A stretch of 64,000 nt of DNA, taken from NCBI GenBank assembly GCA_951799425.1, contig OX637395.1, positions 5,854,951 to 5,918,950 on the forward strand. Direction: 5' to 3'. A program made the position numbers and the translations under genes. Numbering within the stretch: position 1 is the stretch's first letter; each line of letters opens with the position of its first letter. The notes under the pieces are model-generated. The model was not told the origin of the DNA. It was given only the letters and a program-made list of their open reading frames with translations, and searched no databases. This DNA is from Ilex aquifolium (taxonomy: Eukaryota; Streptophyta; Magnoliopsida; Aquifoliales; Aquifoliaceae). Below are positions 32,820 through 42,186 of this stretch, in pieces.

Positions 32820-33191
32820 GTCCTCGGGGACAAGATGATCCTCGGGGGTGTTCTCTCTGCTTGGTACACTCACTGGGCTCAACGGAAGGAAGACCGGTGG
32901 ATGGAGTATGAACAGGCAGGGTCACTCTTGACACAGACGAAGGAGAAGAAGGCGACTGGTCGCCGGAAAAACGAAGAAAATAGAGGAAAGAAAACGAGTA
33001 ATGTAAGGAGACTCACCGGAATGAGGAATGAAGAAGGAAGCGGTGGCGGCAGAGGACTGTGGTCTTCAGAAAAAAGCGTCAGACGAGGCGGCGAAGTGAA
33101 TCAGTTGCAGCGACTCTCCGGCGAACTTTCCGGCGATGAATAGCTCTGCAGAGTTAGCTTTCGAGAACGAAGCACAGATGAACTAACTATT

Positions 33192-33200
33192 GTTTATATA
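33192..33200 (-). promoter_or_regulatory. TATA box of the Tat-3 antisense gene
   Basis: The minus strand reads TATATAAAC, 373 bp before the antisense ATG and 168 bp inside the 3' LTR boundary. A further ACACGTGTCCTC copy lies just behind it at about 33323-33334, and then the U3 repeat array. The leader contains a possible donor GGTGAGTC at about 33005-33012, so the 5' untranslated region may also be spliced. Confidence 0.6.
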
Positions 33201-33350
33201 GTACCTGTCCCCATCATTGCGCACGAAGCACGATGAGGGGCGCATTTAATGCGCACGATCTCCGAAGAGGGGATTGCGGCTGCAGAAGTGATGGAGTTGG
33301 TGAGCCCTCTCACCTTCTCCACGACACGTGTCCTCTGTCGTACGAAGGCC

Positions 33351-33366
33351 AAGGGCTGGGGGGCAG
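33351..33366 (+). other. Polypurine tract of Tat-3
   Basis: AAGGGCTGGGGGGCAG, one base before the 3' LTR start. It primes plus-strand DNA synthesis. Confidence 0.75.
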
Positions 33367-33367
33367 T

Positions 33368-34476
33368 TGATGGGACATTCTGTGGGTTCAGCAGATGGTA
33401 ACACGTGTTCTCGGGAGATCACTGTGCTCCGACGACTGATGTCATGACACACGTCCTCGGCGTCGTGTGATCCCGGTACTAGAATGGTGACACGTGTCCT
33501 CGGCGTCCGGATACCACTGGTGGTTTAGATTGATGACACGTAATCTCGGCACTCAATGAACCTCGGTGCTGCCTCATCTCACACGTGTCCTCGGTGCCTA
33601 TGTCTTCTCGGGATATGAGGGCGCGGTACACGTCATCTCGGCTCCGAAAGCTCCCCGACGTCTCCGGCTTATAGAAACTAAGGTGAGGAAGGAGTCACTG
33701 GCTTGTCCTTTCCGTCAACTCAGTAAGGCAGGCAGGGTAAGCAGAGTTGGCAACCAAGGGGATAAGGACACGTAGTACTGTGAGCAGAGCAGTACATAGC
33801 TTTACACAAAGGTCCCAGTCATTGTCCGGGTATACAGGGGATCATTTAATAAACATTCAGTATGATGGGATGTCCTTGATGACTGGGATAGCCCGGAAAG
33901 GGGCGCATTAAGTGCTACAAAGATCAAGCATTCAATACATTTGCATAGGGATAAGAGCATTTATTGCTCGGGCGCCCGAGGGAAGGGGCATTGATTGGTC
34001 GGGACTCCGAGCAGTTAAGAGCCTTCAAATATCTCTGCAAAAGGGGAAAAACTCTTCCCCATGACTGACATCTCCTACTGTGCACTAGCCTGCAATGATT
34101 ACTACCAACAAAGGTATAAATAGCCCTCTGAGAGGCAAATCGAAGGTACGCAACACATGCAAACAAGTGTGCTCCGAATACTCTCCCTCTAAAAAACGAC
34201 TACTGACTTGTCCGTCGGAGGGGAAACGCCGGAGACACTCCGGCGCCCTTCTAACTCTTCTTTTCGTGTCCAGGGGAAGCCGGAGTCCAACACCGTTTGT
34301 GAGGCTTAGTTCAACCGTTCCACAAGGAGGAGCCACCGTCAATCCAACCAGTTCCTTTTGGCCTACGTCACGCCAATCCACTTCACCGCCAGGATTCGAC
34401 GTCAACGGTCAAGACGAGTTCGCCCTAGTCCTGCTTCTACTCGAACATTTATATTGTGTAAAAATCTGTACGCACA
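33368..34476 (+). repeat. 3' LTR of Tat-3
   Basis: Matches the 5' LTR at a constant offset of 10114 bp with three substitutions. The TATAAATAG at 34115-34123 could drive transcription outward into 34482 and beyond. The U3 repeats here lie directly behind the promoter of the antisense gene. Confidence 0.95.
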
Positions 34477-34481
34477 ATATC

Positions 34482-35172
34482 CATTCATTATTTCTATTTT
34501 AGAATGGATAAATTACAGTTTGTTGAAGACAGAGATATTATGTGATATATATATATATATATATATATGCGTGTGTCTCTTGTGTATTAATCATCAAGAA
34601 TAATAGAGATGTAGCCCTATGTGGGTTTTGTGTGTCATAATCGTAAGATCTTAGATCGAACCATGTTAATTTCTTGATATTCGTTTTTGATCAATTTCCT
34701 TTTTATATTTAAATTTAACAAAGTTTGTCCCCCTTAAACCATGGTTTCTCATTTCTTGTTACCCATGAACATCGATTCAAACATATTTCACTCTTAACTA
34801 TTCAAATTCGAGATACTTTAAAACCATCTTTTATATAGAACAGTTCCCAAATCCCAATTGTGCACTATCTATGAAAAATGAAGGCTGCTTACTTCCATGA
34901 ACAGTTGTTATTCTGTATGTAAATTGTATGATGCGTTTTTTTAAATAGCTAAGCAGACTATTTTAAAGATGGGGTTTCCTTCTAATTGTCCAAATGATAA
35001 TTTTTTATTGTTTAATATGTTTTTTTTTTTGTTGGGTAATTTTTGGACATGTAGATTAACGTCACGTGTCGATTCAAGATTGGAAGAATTAACAAAACAT
35101 ACTAGGAAAATGTAATGTAACTTTCAAATTCAATAGGATGGTGGTGACAAGTTTATTAACAAAACGAAACGT
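34482..35172. other. Host spacer between Tat-3 and the copia element
   Basis: AT-rich, with an (AT)n microsatellite at about 34541-34568. Before Tat-3 inserted, this lay right behind the RING-H2 gene, so its beginning may be that gene's 3' untranslated region. No coding sequence is seen. Confidence 0.55.
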
Positions 35173-35177
35173 GAATG

Positions 35178-35500
35178 TGTTAAAGTTAATACTTTGTTGT
35201 GTTATTTTGTATTTGGGCTAAAAATGTTATACTTGTAATTGGGTCATAAAATGTTAGTGTGTGTTTGAGTCATGTTTTATTGTATTTAATTAGGCCCAAA
35301 GATAGAAAACTCTAGAATTATTTGGGTGTGTCTAAATAAAGATTGTAAGAGTCTTTTCTAGAATATATGAAGTGTCTATATTTAGGTGTGTCTAGAAAAA
35401 GCTTGTTATAGAATTTTCTAGAATATATGGAGTGTCTATATAAAGTTTGTAAGAGACTTTTCTAGAGGATATGAAATGAAAAATCTAGTTCCAAAACTTC
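35178..35500 (+). repeat. Copia 5' LTR, first part
   Basis: Begins TGTTAAAGTTAATAC and aligns with the 3' LTR at 50273 onward until Tat-4 interrupts it. It contains several TCTAGA motifs and a TATATAAAG box at about 35437. Confidence 0.92.
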
Positions 35501-36068
35501 TGATGGGTCAAGCCCAAAAGGCCCAAAATTATACTGGAGCCCAGTTGCAATTGAAGGTTCAAATCTATAAAGGCCCCGCAGACCCAATGAGATCCAAGCC
35601 CAATCAAGCTTTCCATTGATCAACCTCAGCTCAGCTACAAGATCCAGGGAGCACTCAAGACCCCTTACCCACATTGGAAGCAGTCAAAGGGAGACCCGGT
35701 CTTGTGGGGAGCTCCTCAACGGTCACACCCGTTGAGGAGAATCCGCAAAGTCCACTAGAATAGCTGAGCATGGCCTCTTAAGTAGTTCCACTCGGTTGAG
35801 GACTGAATATAAAATAGAAGCCCCACCAACACTTGGGGGGCATCACCTTCTACAGAGCACAATACTCCTCTACCTCTCCCTTCTGTAATCTCTCCGTTCA
35901 TATTACTCACCGGAATCAATAAAAATATCGGCAACTCATTGCCATTCCAAAGTGGACGTAGGTCATATTGACCGAACCACTATAAACTCTATCTCTCTAC
36001 TTTAATTACCACGTTAATTTCCAAATTACTTGACTAGTGGTGTGCAAAACTAATTTTGTGCATCATCA
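35501..36068 (+). repeat. 5' LTR of Tat-4
   Basis: TGATGGGTCAAG to TGCATCATCA. TATAAAATA is at about 35809, AATAAAAA at about 35920, and the conserved stem-loop at 35952-35980. Confidence 0.93.
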
Positions 36069-36071
36069 GTT

Positions 36072-36090
36072 TGGCGCCGTCTGTGGGAAA
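36072..36090 (+). other. Primer binding site of Tat-4
   Basis: TGGCGCCGTCTGTGGGAAA, three bases behind the LTR end. Confidence 0.9.
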
Positions 36091-36124
36091 CGACAAATTT
36101 CTCATTTTTAAACACTGTGAACCA

Positions 36125-37562
36125 ATGGCGATACTACCCGATCGATGAACCAGCATGAAGACAATCCACCACGAGAGGAGGAGGTTGCTCCTCCACCGGC
36201 CAATCCTGTCCCAAGTGCGCAACAGATGTTGGAGACCATGTAGGAGCTTGTGGCCCAGAATCAACAGATCCTCCAATTAATGCTTGTTGCGTAGGGAGGA
36301 GCACAACCTGAACTTCAAGTGAGAGGAGGAGCACCACGCCATGGGCGTCAAGAGGCTCCCTACATGGAGGCACCCCATCATGGCGCCACTTTTGGAGCCC
36401 ATTTGGGCGCCCAGCCTATGGGAGCTCCTTTAGGCGCCCAGCATGGGGGACCTCCCCGTGAGGGACTCCAGCCTCCTCCTCCTCCAGCTCCTGCTCCTCA
36501 TGGCGGAAACCCTCCCTTCCATGAAGATGAGGGTGAAAATCTAAGCATGGGGCATGTGAGCCACTTTCACGACAATTTTAGAGGAGCTCCCAATCACTGG
36601 GATGAAAAAATTAAAGAAGTCCAAAATCAGTTAGGTGACGTCTTCAATGCCATGAAGGCGCAAGGACCTGAGACTGTGGACTATCTGGTGAGGCGAACTG
36701 ACACGCCTTTCAAGCCAGACGTGGCCAACTACCCCCTCCCTCAGAAGTTTAAAATGCCATCAGTGGAGACCTTTGACGGGAAGAAAGATCCACTGGACCA
36801 TCTGGAGACTTACAAAACTTTAATGCAGCTGCACAGTGTCCCCGACGAAATCATGTGCAGAGCATTCTAACAACTTTGAAGGGATCCGCTCGACAGTGGT
36901 TTGCCAAGCTCTCTCCGGCCTCTATTTCCTCCTTTGCTGAGTTGAGTAGGTCGTTCGTGTCGCACTTCATTGGAGGGCGCCGCCACCAGAAGCCCGTTAC
37001 CCACCTGCTCAGCATAAAGCAGGATAAGGACGAAAGCCTGAGAAGCTACCTCACTCGTTTTAACGAGGAGGTCCTTCAAGTAGAAGAACCTGATGACAAG
37101 GTGTCCATGACTGCATTCTTGGGAGGCCTCCGCTCGTCAAGTTTCCTATTCTCGGTGATGAAGCGACCACCAAGGAGCATGCCGGAGCTACTATCCAAAG
37201 CCCAAAAGTACATGAACGCAGAGGACATCACGAGGGCTAGACGAGGGGAGACGTCCAAAACAGGGGAAAATAGAAAGGAAAGAGACAGAGACGACAAGAA
37301 GGAGACTAGCAATAAGCACAACAGGGTAGAGAGGATACCTGTTAAGGACCGTCTTGGTCCTGCTCCTCAGAGGGACCGACAAGCCTTCACTCCCCTCAAC
37401 GCCGCTGTCGGGCACATTCTATGCCAGATCCAGGATGACCCGGCAGTAAAGTGGCCTGGGAGGATGAAGTCTCCCTCAAACCGCAGGAACCCAAGCAAGT
37501 ACTGTCGTTTCCATCGCGACCATGGCCATGACACCGACGACTGTTACGACCTCAAAAGGTAA
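36125..37562 (+). pseudogene. gag: Tat-4 gag pseudogene
   Basis: The ATG at 36125 matches the gag start of Tat-1 and Tat-2, but one base is missing within the first ten codons. TAG codons follow at 36241 and 36292 where Gln is expected. The Pro-rich leader (36319-36540) has GGCGCCCA repeats. The capsid domain starts at FDGKKDPLDHLETYKTLM, is broken by a one-base loss near 36866 (CRAF, then frame change) and continues SARQWFAKL, FAELSRSFVSHFI. The knuckle CRFHRDHGHDTDDC is near 37500. TAA replaces a Gln codon at 37560-37562. The order of domains is complete; the defects are all point or small deletion events. Confidence 0.85.
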
Positions 37563-39116
37563 ATTGAGGACCTCATTCAACGTGGACACCTTCGCCAGTA
37601 TGTCGCCGGAATAGGACAAGCGCCGCCTCCACCTCACAATCAGGAAGATCCACATCCCATTGGAGAGATTCACACCATCTCTGGAGGGCTTGCAGGAGGT
37701 GGAGAATCTCTCTCTGCCATGAAGGCTCATGCCAGGAAAGCTAGGCACCTTGATGATGAACGCCCACCCAAGGCGCCCAAGCATGGCAAGAACGAAGTCA
37801 TCTCCTTCTCAGACAAGGACTTAGAAGGAGTCCAGCACCCCCACGACGACCCTCTGGTGCTCACCATGACCATTGCCAACTTCCAGGTACGAAGGATCCT
37901 AGTGGACAGTGGTAGCTCTGCGGACATCCTATTCGCAGAAGCTTATGACAAGCTCAGTCTGGGTAGGGAGAGACTCCAGCCCATAAGATCACCCCTCATT
38001 GGGTTCTCGGGAGAGAAAGTATATCCACTAGGGTCCATCACCCTACCAGTCACTACCGGCACTGCACCCCGAAGCTCTATGGTCATGGTTAATTTTTTGG
38101 TAATCGACTGTCCATCTGCCTACAACGTCATACTGGGGCGACCTGCTCTCAATACACTAAGAGCAGTGCCCTCCACCTATCACCTTATCCTCCGTTTTTC
38201 AACCACTAATGGAGTCGGAGAGGTAAGGGGAGATCAAGTAGCAGCAAGGGAGTGTTATGTCTCCTCAGTAAAAACCAGGAAGCCACAGGAGGCACTGCAA
38301 GTGGAGGTCCTGGACCCGAGGGATGACACTATGATAGAAAGAGGAGAACCAGTCAAGGAGCTCACCTCGGTAGCCTTAGATGAGGAACACCCAGACAGGA
38401 AGGTGTACATTGGTTCCTCCCTCTCTAAAGATCTGGTTCTCCAACTAAGAGACTTTCTCAAGAGTAACATGGACATCTTCGCATGGTCACATGCAGACCT
38501 CGAGGGAATTGACCCTGAGGTCGCCACCCACCGCCTCAATGTCGACCCTCGTCACAAACCTGTCCGCCAAAAGCTAAGGGCCGCCTCCACCGAAAGGGCC
38601 CAAGCTATGGACAAAGAGGTTGGAAAGTTAATAGATAATGGAGCTGTCAGAGAGGTAACATATCCTGAATGGCTTTCCAATGTGGTAATGGTGACCAAGA
38701 ACAATGGGAAGTGGCGCCTCTGCGTTGACTTTACAGAACTTAACAAGGCGTGCCCAAAGGACAGTTACCCGCTACCAAGAATCGACCTCCTCATCGACGC
38801 CACAGCAGGGCACGAACTACTCACATTCCTGGATGCATATTCTGGATACAACCAGATCAACATGCATCCCCCTGACCAGGAAAAGACTTCCTTTATTACT
38901 CCAAAGGGTACTTACTGCTATAGGGTGATGCCCTTTGGGCTAAAGAATGCATGGGCAACCTACCAGCGGCTGGTGAACAAAATGTTCCAATCCCAGATCG
39001 GGCGAACAATGGAGGTCTACATTGATGATATGTTGGTGAAGAGTCTTGCCGCAGCAGAGCATGTTAACCATCTCCAAGAGACCTTCAATGTTCTACGGTC
39101 GTACCACACAAGCTGA
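37563..39116 (+). pseudogene. pro-pol: Tat-4 protease-RT segment
   Basis: After the TAA at 37560, the same frame is open through the protease (ILVDSGSSADILF, then YNVILGRPAL) directly into RT (FTELNKACPKDSYPLP, AYSGYNQINM, YIDD) with no stop between them, unlike Tat-3. It ends at 39116 because one base is lost near 39105, just after YIDDMLVK and before the LNPEKCAFGVGSGKFLG motif, which is in the next frame. The catalytic D-S-G and YIDD are kept. Confidence 0.85.
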
Positions 39117-41936
39117 ATCCTGAGAAATGCGCTTTTGGCGTGGGGTCTGGAAAGTTCTTAGGCTTTATGGTCAACCAAAGGGGAATTGAGGCGAACCCTG
39201 ACAAGATCAAGGCAATCCTTGACATGAAGTCGTCATCCTCAACCAAGGAGCTCCAACGCCTCAATGGAAGAATTGCAGCACTTAACAGATTCGTCTCCAA
39301 ATCTGCAGACAAGTGTCTGCCTTTCTTCAAGATACTCAGAAAGGCCTTTGAGTGGGGACCTGAAGCAGAGGAAGCCTTCCAGAAGCTCAAGGCTTACTTA
39401 GCTACACCTCCCCTCCTCTCACATGCCACTCCAGGAGAAACCTTGTATTTGTACTTGTCCGCCTCCTCATCGGCAGTGAGCTTAGTTCTTGTCAGGAACA
39501 GTGATGGAGTGCAGAGACCAGTCTACTGTGTGAGCAGAGCATATAGAGGGGCAGAAGTCAGATATTCTGAACTTGAGAAACTAGCGCTCGCCCTGATCTC
39601 AGCAGCAAGGCGCCTACGACACTACTTTCAGAGTCACGGTATCATTGTAGTCACAGACCAATCTCTAAAGAAAATTCTGGGAAAGCCTGACGTATCTGGA
39701 AGACTGCTTAAGTGGGCAGTAGAATTGGGGGAGTTTGACATCCAGTATCAACCAAGAGCAGCCATCAAAACACAAGTGTTGGCAGATTTCGTTGCCGAGC
39801 TTACACCAACAAAGGAGGAGACTCGCTCAGCCACCCTTGATGGCGCCCAGGCCTCTTCATGCACCCCTGATGGCGCCCAGGCCTCTTCAGCCACCCTTGA
39901 TGGCGCCCAGGCAAGGCCCTCAGGTGCCCAGGCCTCTTCATGCACCCTTGATGGCGCCCAGGCAAGGCCCTCAGGCCTCTTCAGCCACCCCTGATGGCGC
40001 CCAGGCAAGGCCCTCAGGCGTCCAGGCCTCCTCAGCCACCCCTGATGGCACCCAAGCAAGTCCCTCAAGTGCCCAGACCCCCTCTGATGCCCAGACTGGC
40101 ACCCAGGAAGCTCCTTCTGGCATCCAGACTCCTTCTGGATCCCAATCTGGTCCCCAGGCAACTCGCCCTATGGACTTACCTCTTCCAAAAACCCCTGAGC
40201 AGCCTTCTCCATCACTTTGGAAACTCTACGTCGATGGCTCCTCAACCAACGAAGGAGGAGGAGCAGGCCTAGTCTTGATCAGCCCAGATGGCACCACTCT
40301 CAAGTATGCGGTAAAGCTTCACTTTCTTGCCTCCAACAATGAGGCGGAATACGAAGCCCTCCTCTCTGGATTAAGGTTGGCAGCCGAAATGGAAGCCCAA
40401 CATCTTGCCACATACAGTGACTCCCAGCTGGTAGTTAACCAAGTGAAAGACGAGTTCGAAGCAAAGGGAGCAAGAATGCAGGAGTACCTTGCTATGGCGA
40501 AAAGTTTAAAAGCAAAGTTCCACTACTTCCAGATTCGCCATATCCCCAGAGAAGACAACATGGCGGCCGATGCACTTGCAAGGCTCGCCTCAACCTTGCA
40601 AGCCTCACAAGGGGAACCAGCATTCATTGGTCACCAACTCGAGCCAAGCAAGTTGGACATAGGGACCACAAATGTCAACTGTGCATCAATCGAGTTGAGT
40701 TGGATGACCCCAATAAGGGCATACCTCCAAGAAGGTGTACTACCAGATGATCCGTTAGAGGCCAGGAAGCTAAGGATGAGAGCCTCCAAGTTCACCATCC
40801 TGCAAGATACCTTATATAAGAAAGGCTATTCCTTGCCTTTGCTACGGTGCCTTGCACCAGAAGAAGCTCAATATGCCCTGCAAAAGATTCATGAAGGGAT
40901 CTGCGAGAACCACTCTGGAGGGCGCTCCCTTGCCCATAAGGCACTCAGACAAGGCTACTTCTGGCCTTCCATGGCAAGGGACGCCCAAGAGTTCTCCAAA
41001 AAGTGCGACAAATGCCAACGCTTTGCAACTGTATCTAGGCAACCACCAGAGGAGCTAACAACTATCACAAGTCCATGGCCTTTCTCCAGATGGGGGATTG
41101 ATATCCTAGGCCCTTTACCTCTCAGCAAAGGACAGTGCAAATTCGTGGTGATGGCAATCGACTACTTCACCAAGTGGGCAGAAGCTGAACCCTTAGCAAA
41201 AATAACAGATGCAAAGGTGAAAGACTTCATCTGGAAGAACCTAGTCTGCCGCTTCGGGATACCTCACGCCATCGTCAGCGACAATGCGAAGCAATTTAAC
41301 AATAAACTACTCAACTCTTTTTGCTCCGACCTTCAGATAAAACAACCTCACTCCAGCCCAGCACACCCGCAGACAAATGGACAAGCAGAGGTCATGGTGA
41401 GAACGGTGCTACGTAACTTAAAGACAAGGCTCGAAAGAGCGAATGGTCTTTGGGTCGACGAGCTACCAGGTGTATTGTGGGCTTATCGAACCACGCCAAG
41501 AACTCCTACTGGGGAGACCCATTTCTCCCTCACTTTTGGAACTGAGGCAGTCATCCCAGTGGAGATAGGAGTACACTCTCTAAGGGTCCAACACCACAAC
41601 CCCATCACCAACGAAGAAGGACTCCGCATCAACCTCGACTTAGTGGAGGAGGCAAGGGAGATGGCTACAGTCCGCAACGCAGAGTACAAAAGACGCATGG
41701 CGAAGTATTACAATTCGAGGGTGAAGCCTCGCTCCTTCCAACCAGGGGACCTGGTCCTCAAAAAAGTGATCCTCGCCACAAAGGATGCACGCGAAGGAAA
41801 ACTGGGACCAAATTGGGAAGGACCTTACCTCATAACAGAGGTAGTGAGGCTAGGCACCTACAAGATCCAGAACTTTGAAGGAAAAGCCTTACTCCATCCG
41901 TGGAATGCTGAACACTTGAAGAGGTACTACCAATGA
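39117..41936 (+). pseudogene. pol: Tat-4 RT end, RNase H, second RNase H and integrase
   Basis: 39140-39994 holds the RT end and the first RNase H (LALALISAARRLRHYFQSH). The frame then shifts inside a repeat-coded linker by an 8-base loss near 39973, and 39735-41936 carries the rest. The second RNase H has LYVDGSSTNEGGGAGL and SNNEAEYEALLSGL. Integrase has the zinc site (HEGICENHSGG..KCDKCQ), the acidic residues in GIDILGPLP, IVSDNAKQF and GQAEVMVRT, and a basic end to 41936. Domain order equals Tat-3. The linker is expanded by a DGAQASS-type repeat absent from Tat-3. Confidence 0.88.
39830..40100 (+). repeat. Coding minisatellite TGATGGCGCCCAGGCC in the Tat-4 pol linker
   Basis: About seven to nine units of 30-50 bp, combining TGATGGCGCCCAGGC with CTCTTCA.CCACCC or AAGGCCCTCAGG, lie between the two RNase H domains. 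One unit near 39973 lacks the 8 bases that the unit at 39920 has, which causes the frameshift. Confidence 0.85.
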
Positions 41937-42186
41937 CACCTTGAGAGAGTTAAAAGCAATAGACAGTGGGGACTTGGTTTTATTTTCTACCTTTTTTGGG
42001 GATTATTACCCAACATTCAGTGTACTTTTGGGGTTACCACCCAGTATTGCAATGAATGAATAAAACTCTACATTTTACTCTAAATGCATCTTTCATTTAA
42101 TTTCAAAGGAGTACAAAAACAAGGTTATGAACCGTCTTTCCTAAAAAAAAAAAAAAAAAAAAGGAAAATCAAAAGTCCCCAATACT
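41937..42186 (+). other. Tat-4 stretch between pol and antisense gene
   Basis: No gene. It contains repeated TTTTGGGG.TTA.CACCCA text, a possible sense polyadenylation signal AATAAAAC (about 42058) and an A18-type run (42143-42162). Confidence 0.5.

Larger units (their letters stand above)
23254..34476 (+). mobile_element. Tat-3: young, apparently intact Tat-lineage Ty3/gypsy retrotransposon
   Basis: LTRs of 1109 bp each, target duplication ATATC (23249-23253 and 34477-34481), primer site, gag-protease, pol with RT-RNase H-second RNase H-integrase, an antisense spliced gene and a polypurine tract. By eye the two LTRs differ at only three positions (23347, and one each near 24087 and 24311), all transitions, so the insertion is recent. 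Every coding frame is open. The order and the second (archaeal-type) RNase H are hallmarks of the Tat lineage (Retand/Ogre relatives). Confidence 0.95.

Noticed and set aside
31493-33143. Long plus-strand open frames (up to 356 codons) over the Tat-3 antisense gene
   Set aside because: Low-complexity shadows of the spliced minus-strand gene; they have no recognised domain and do not respect its exon borders.
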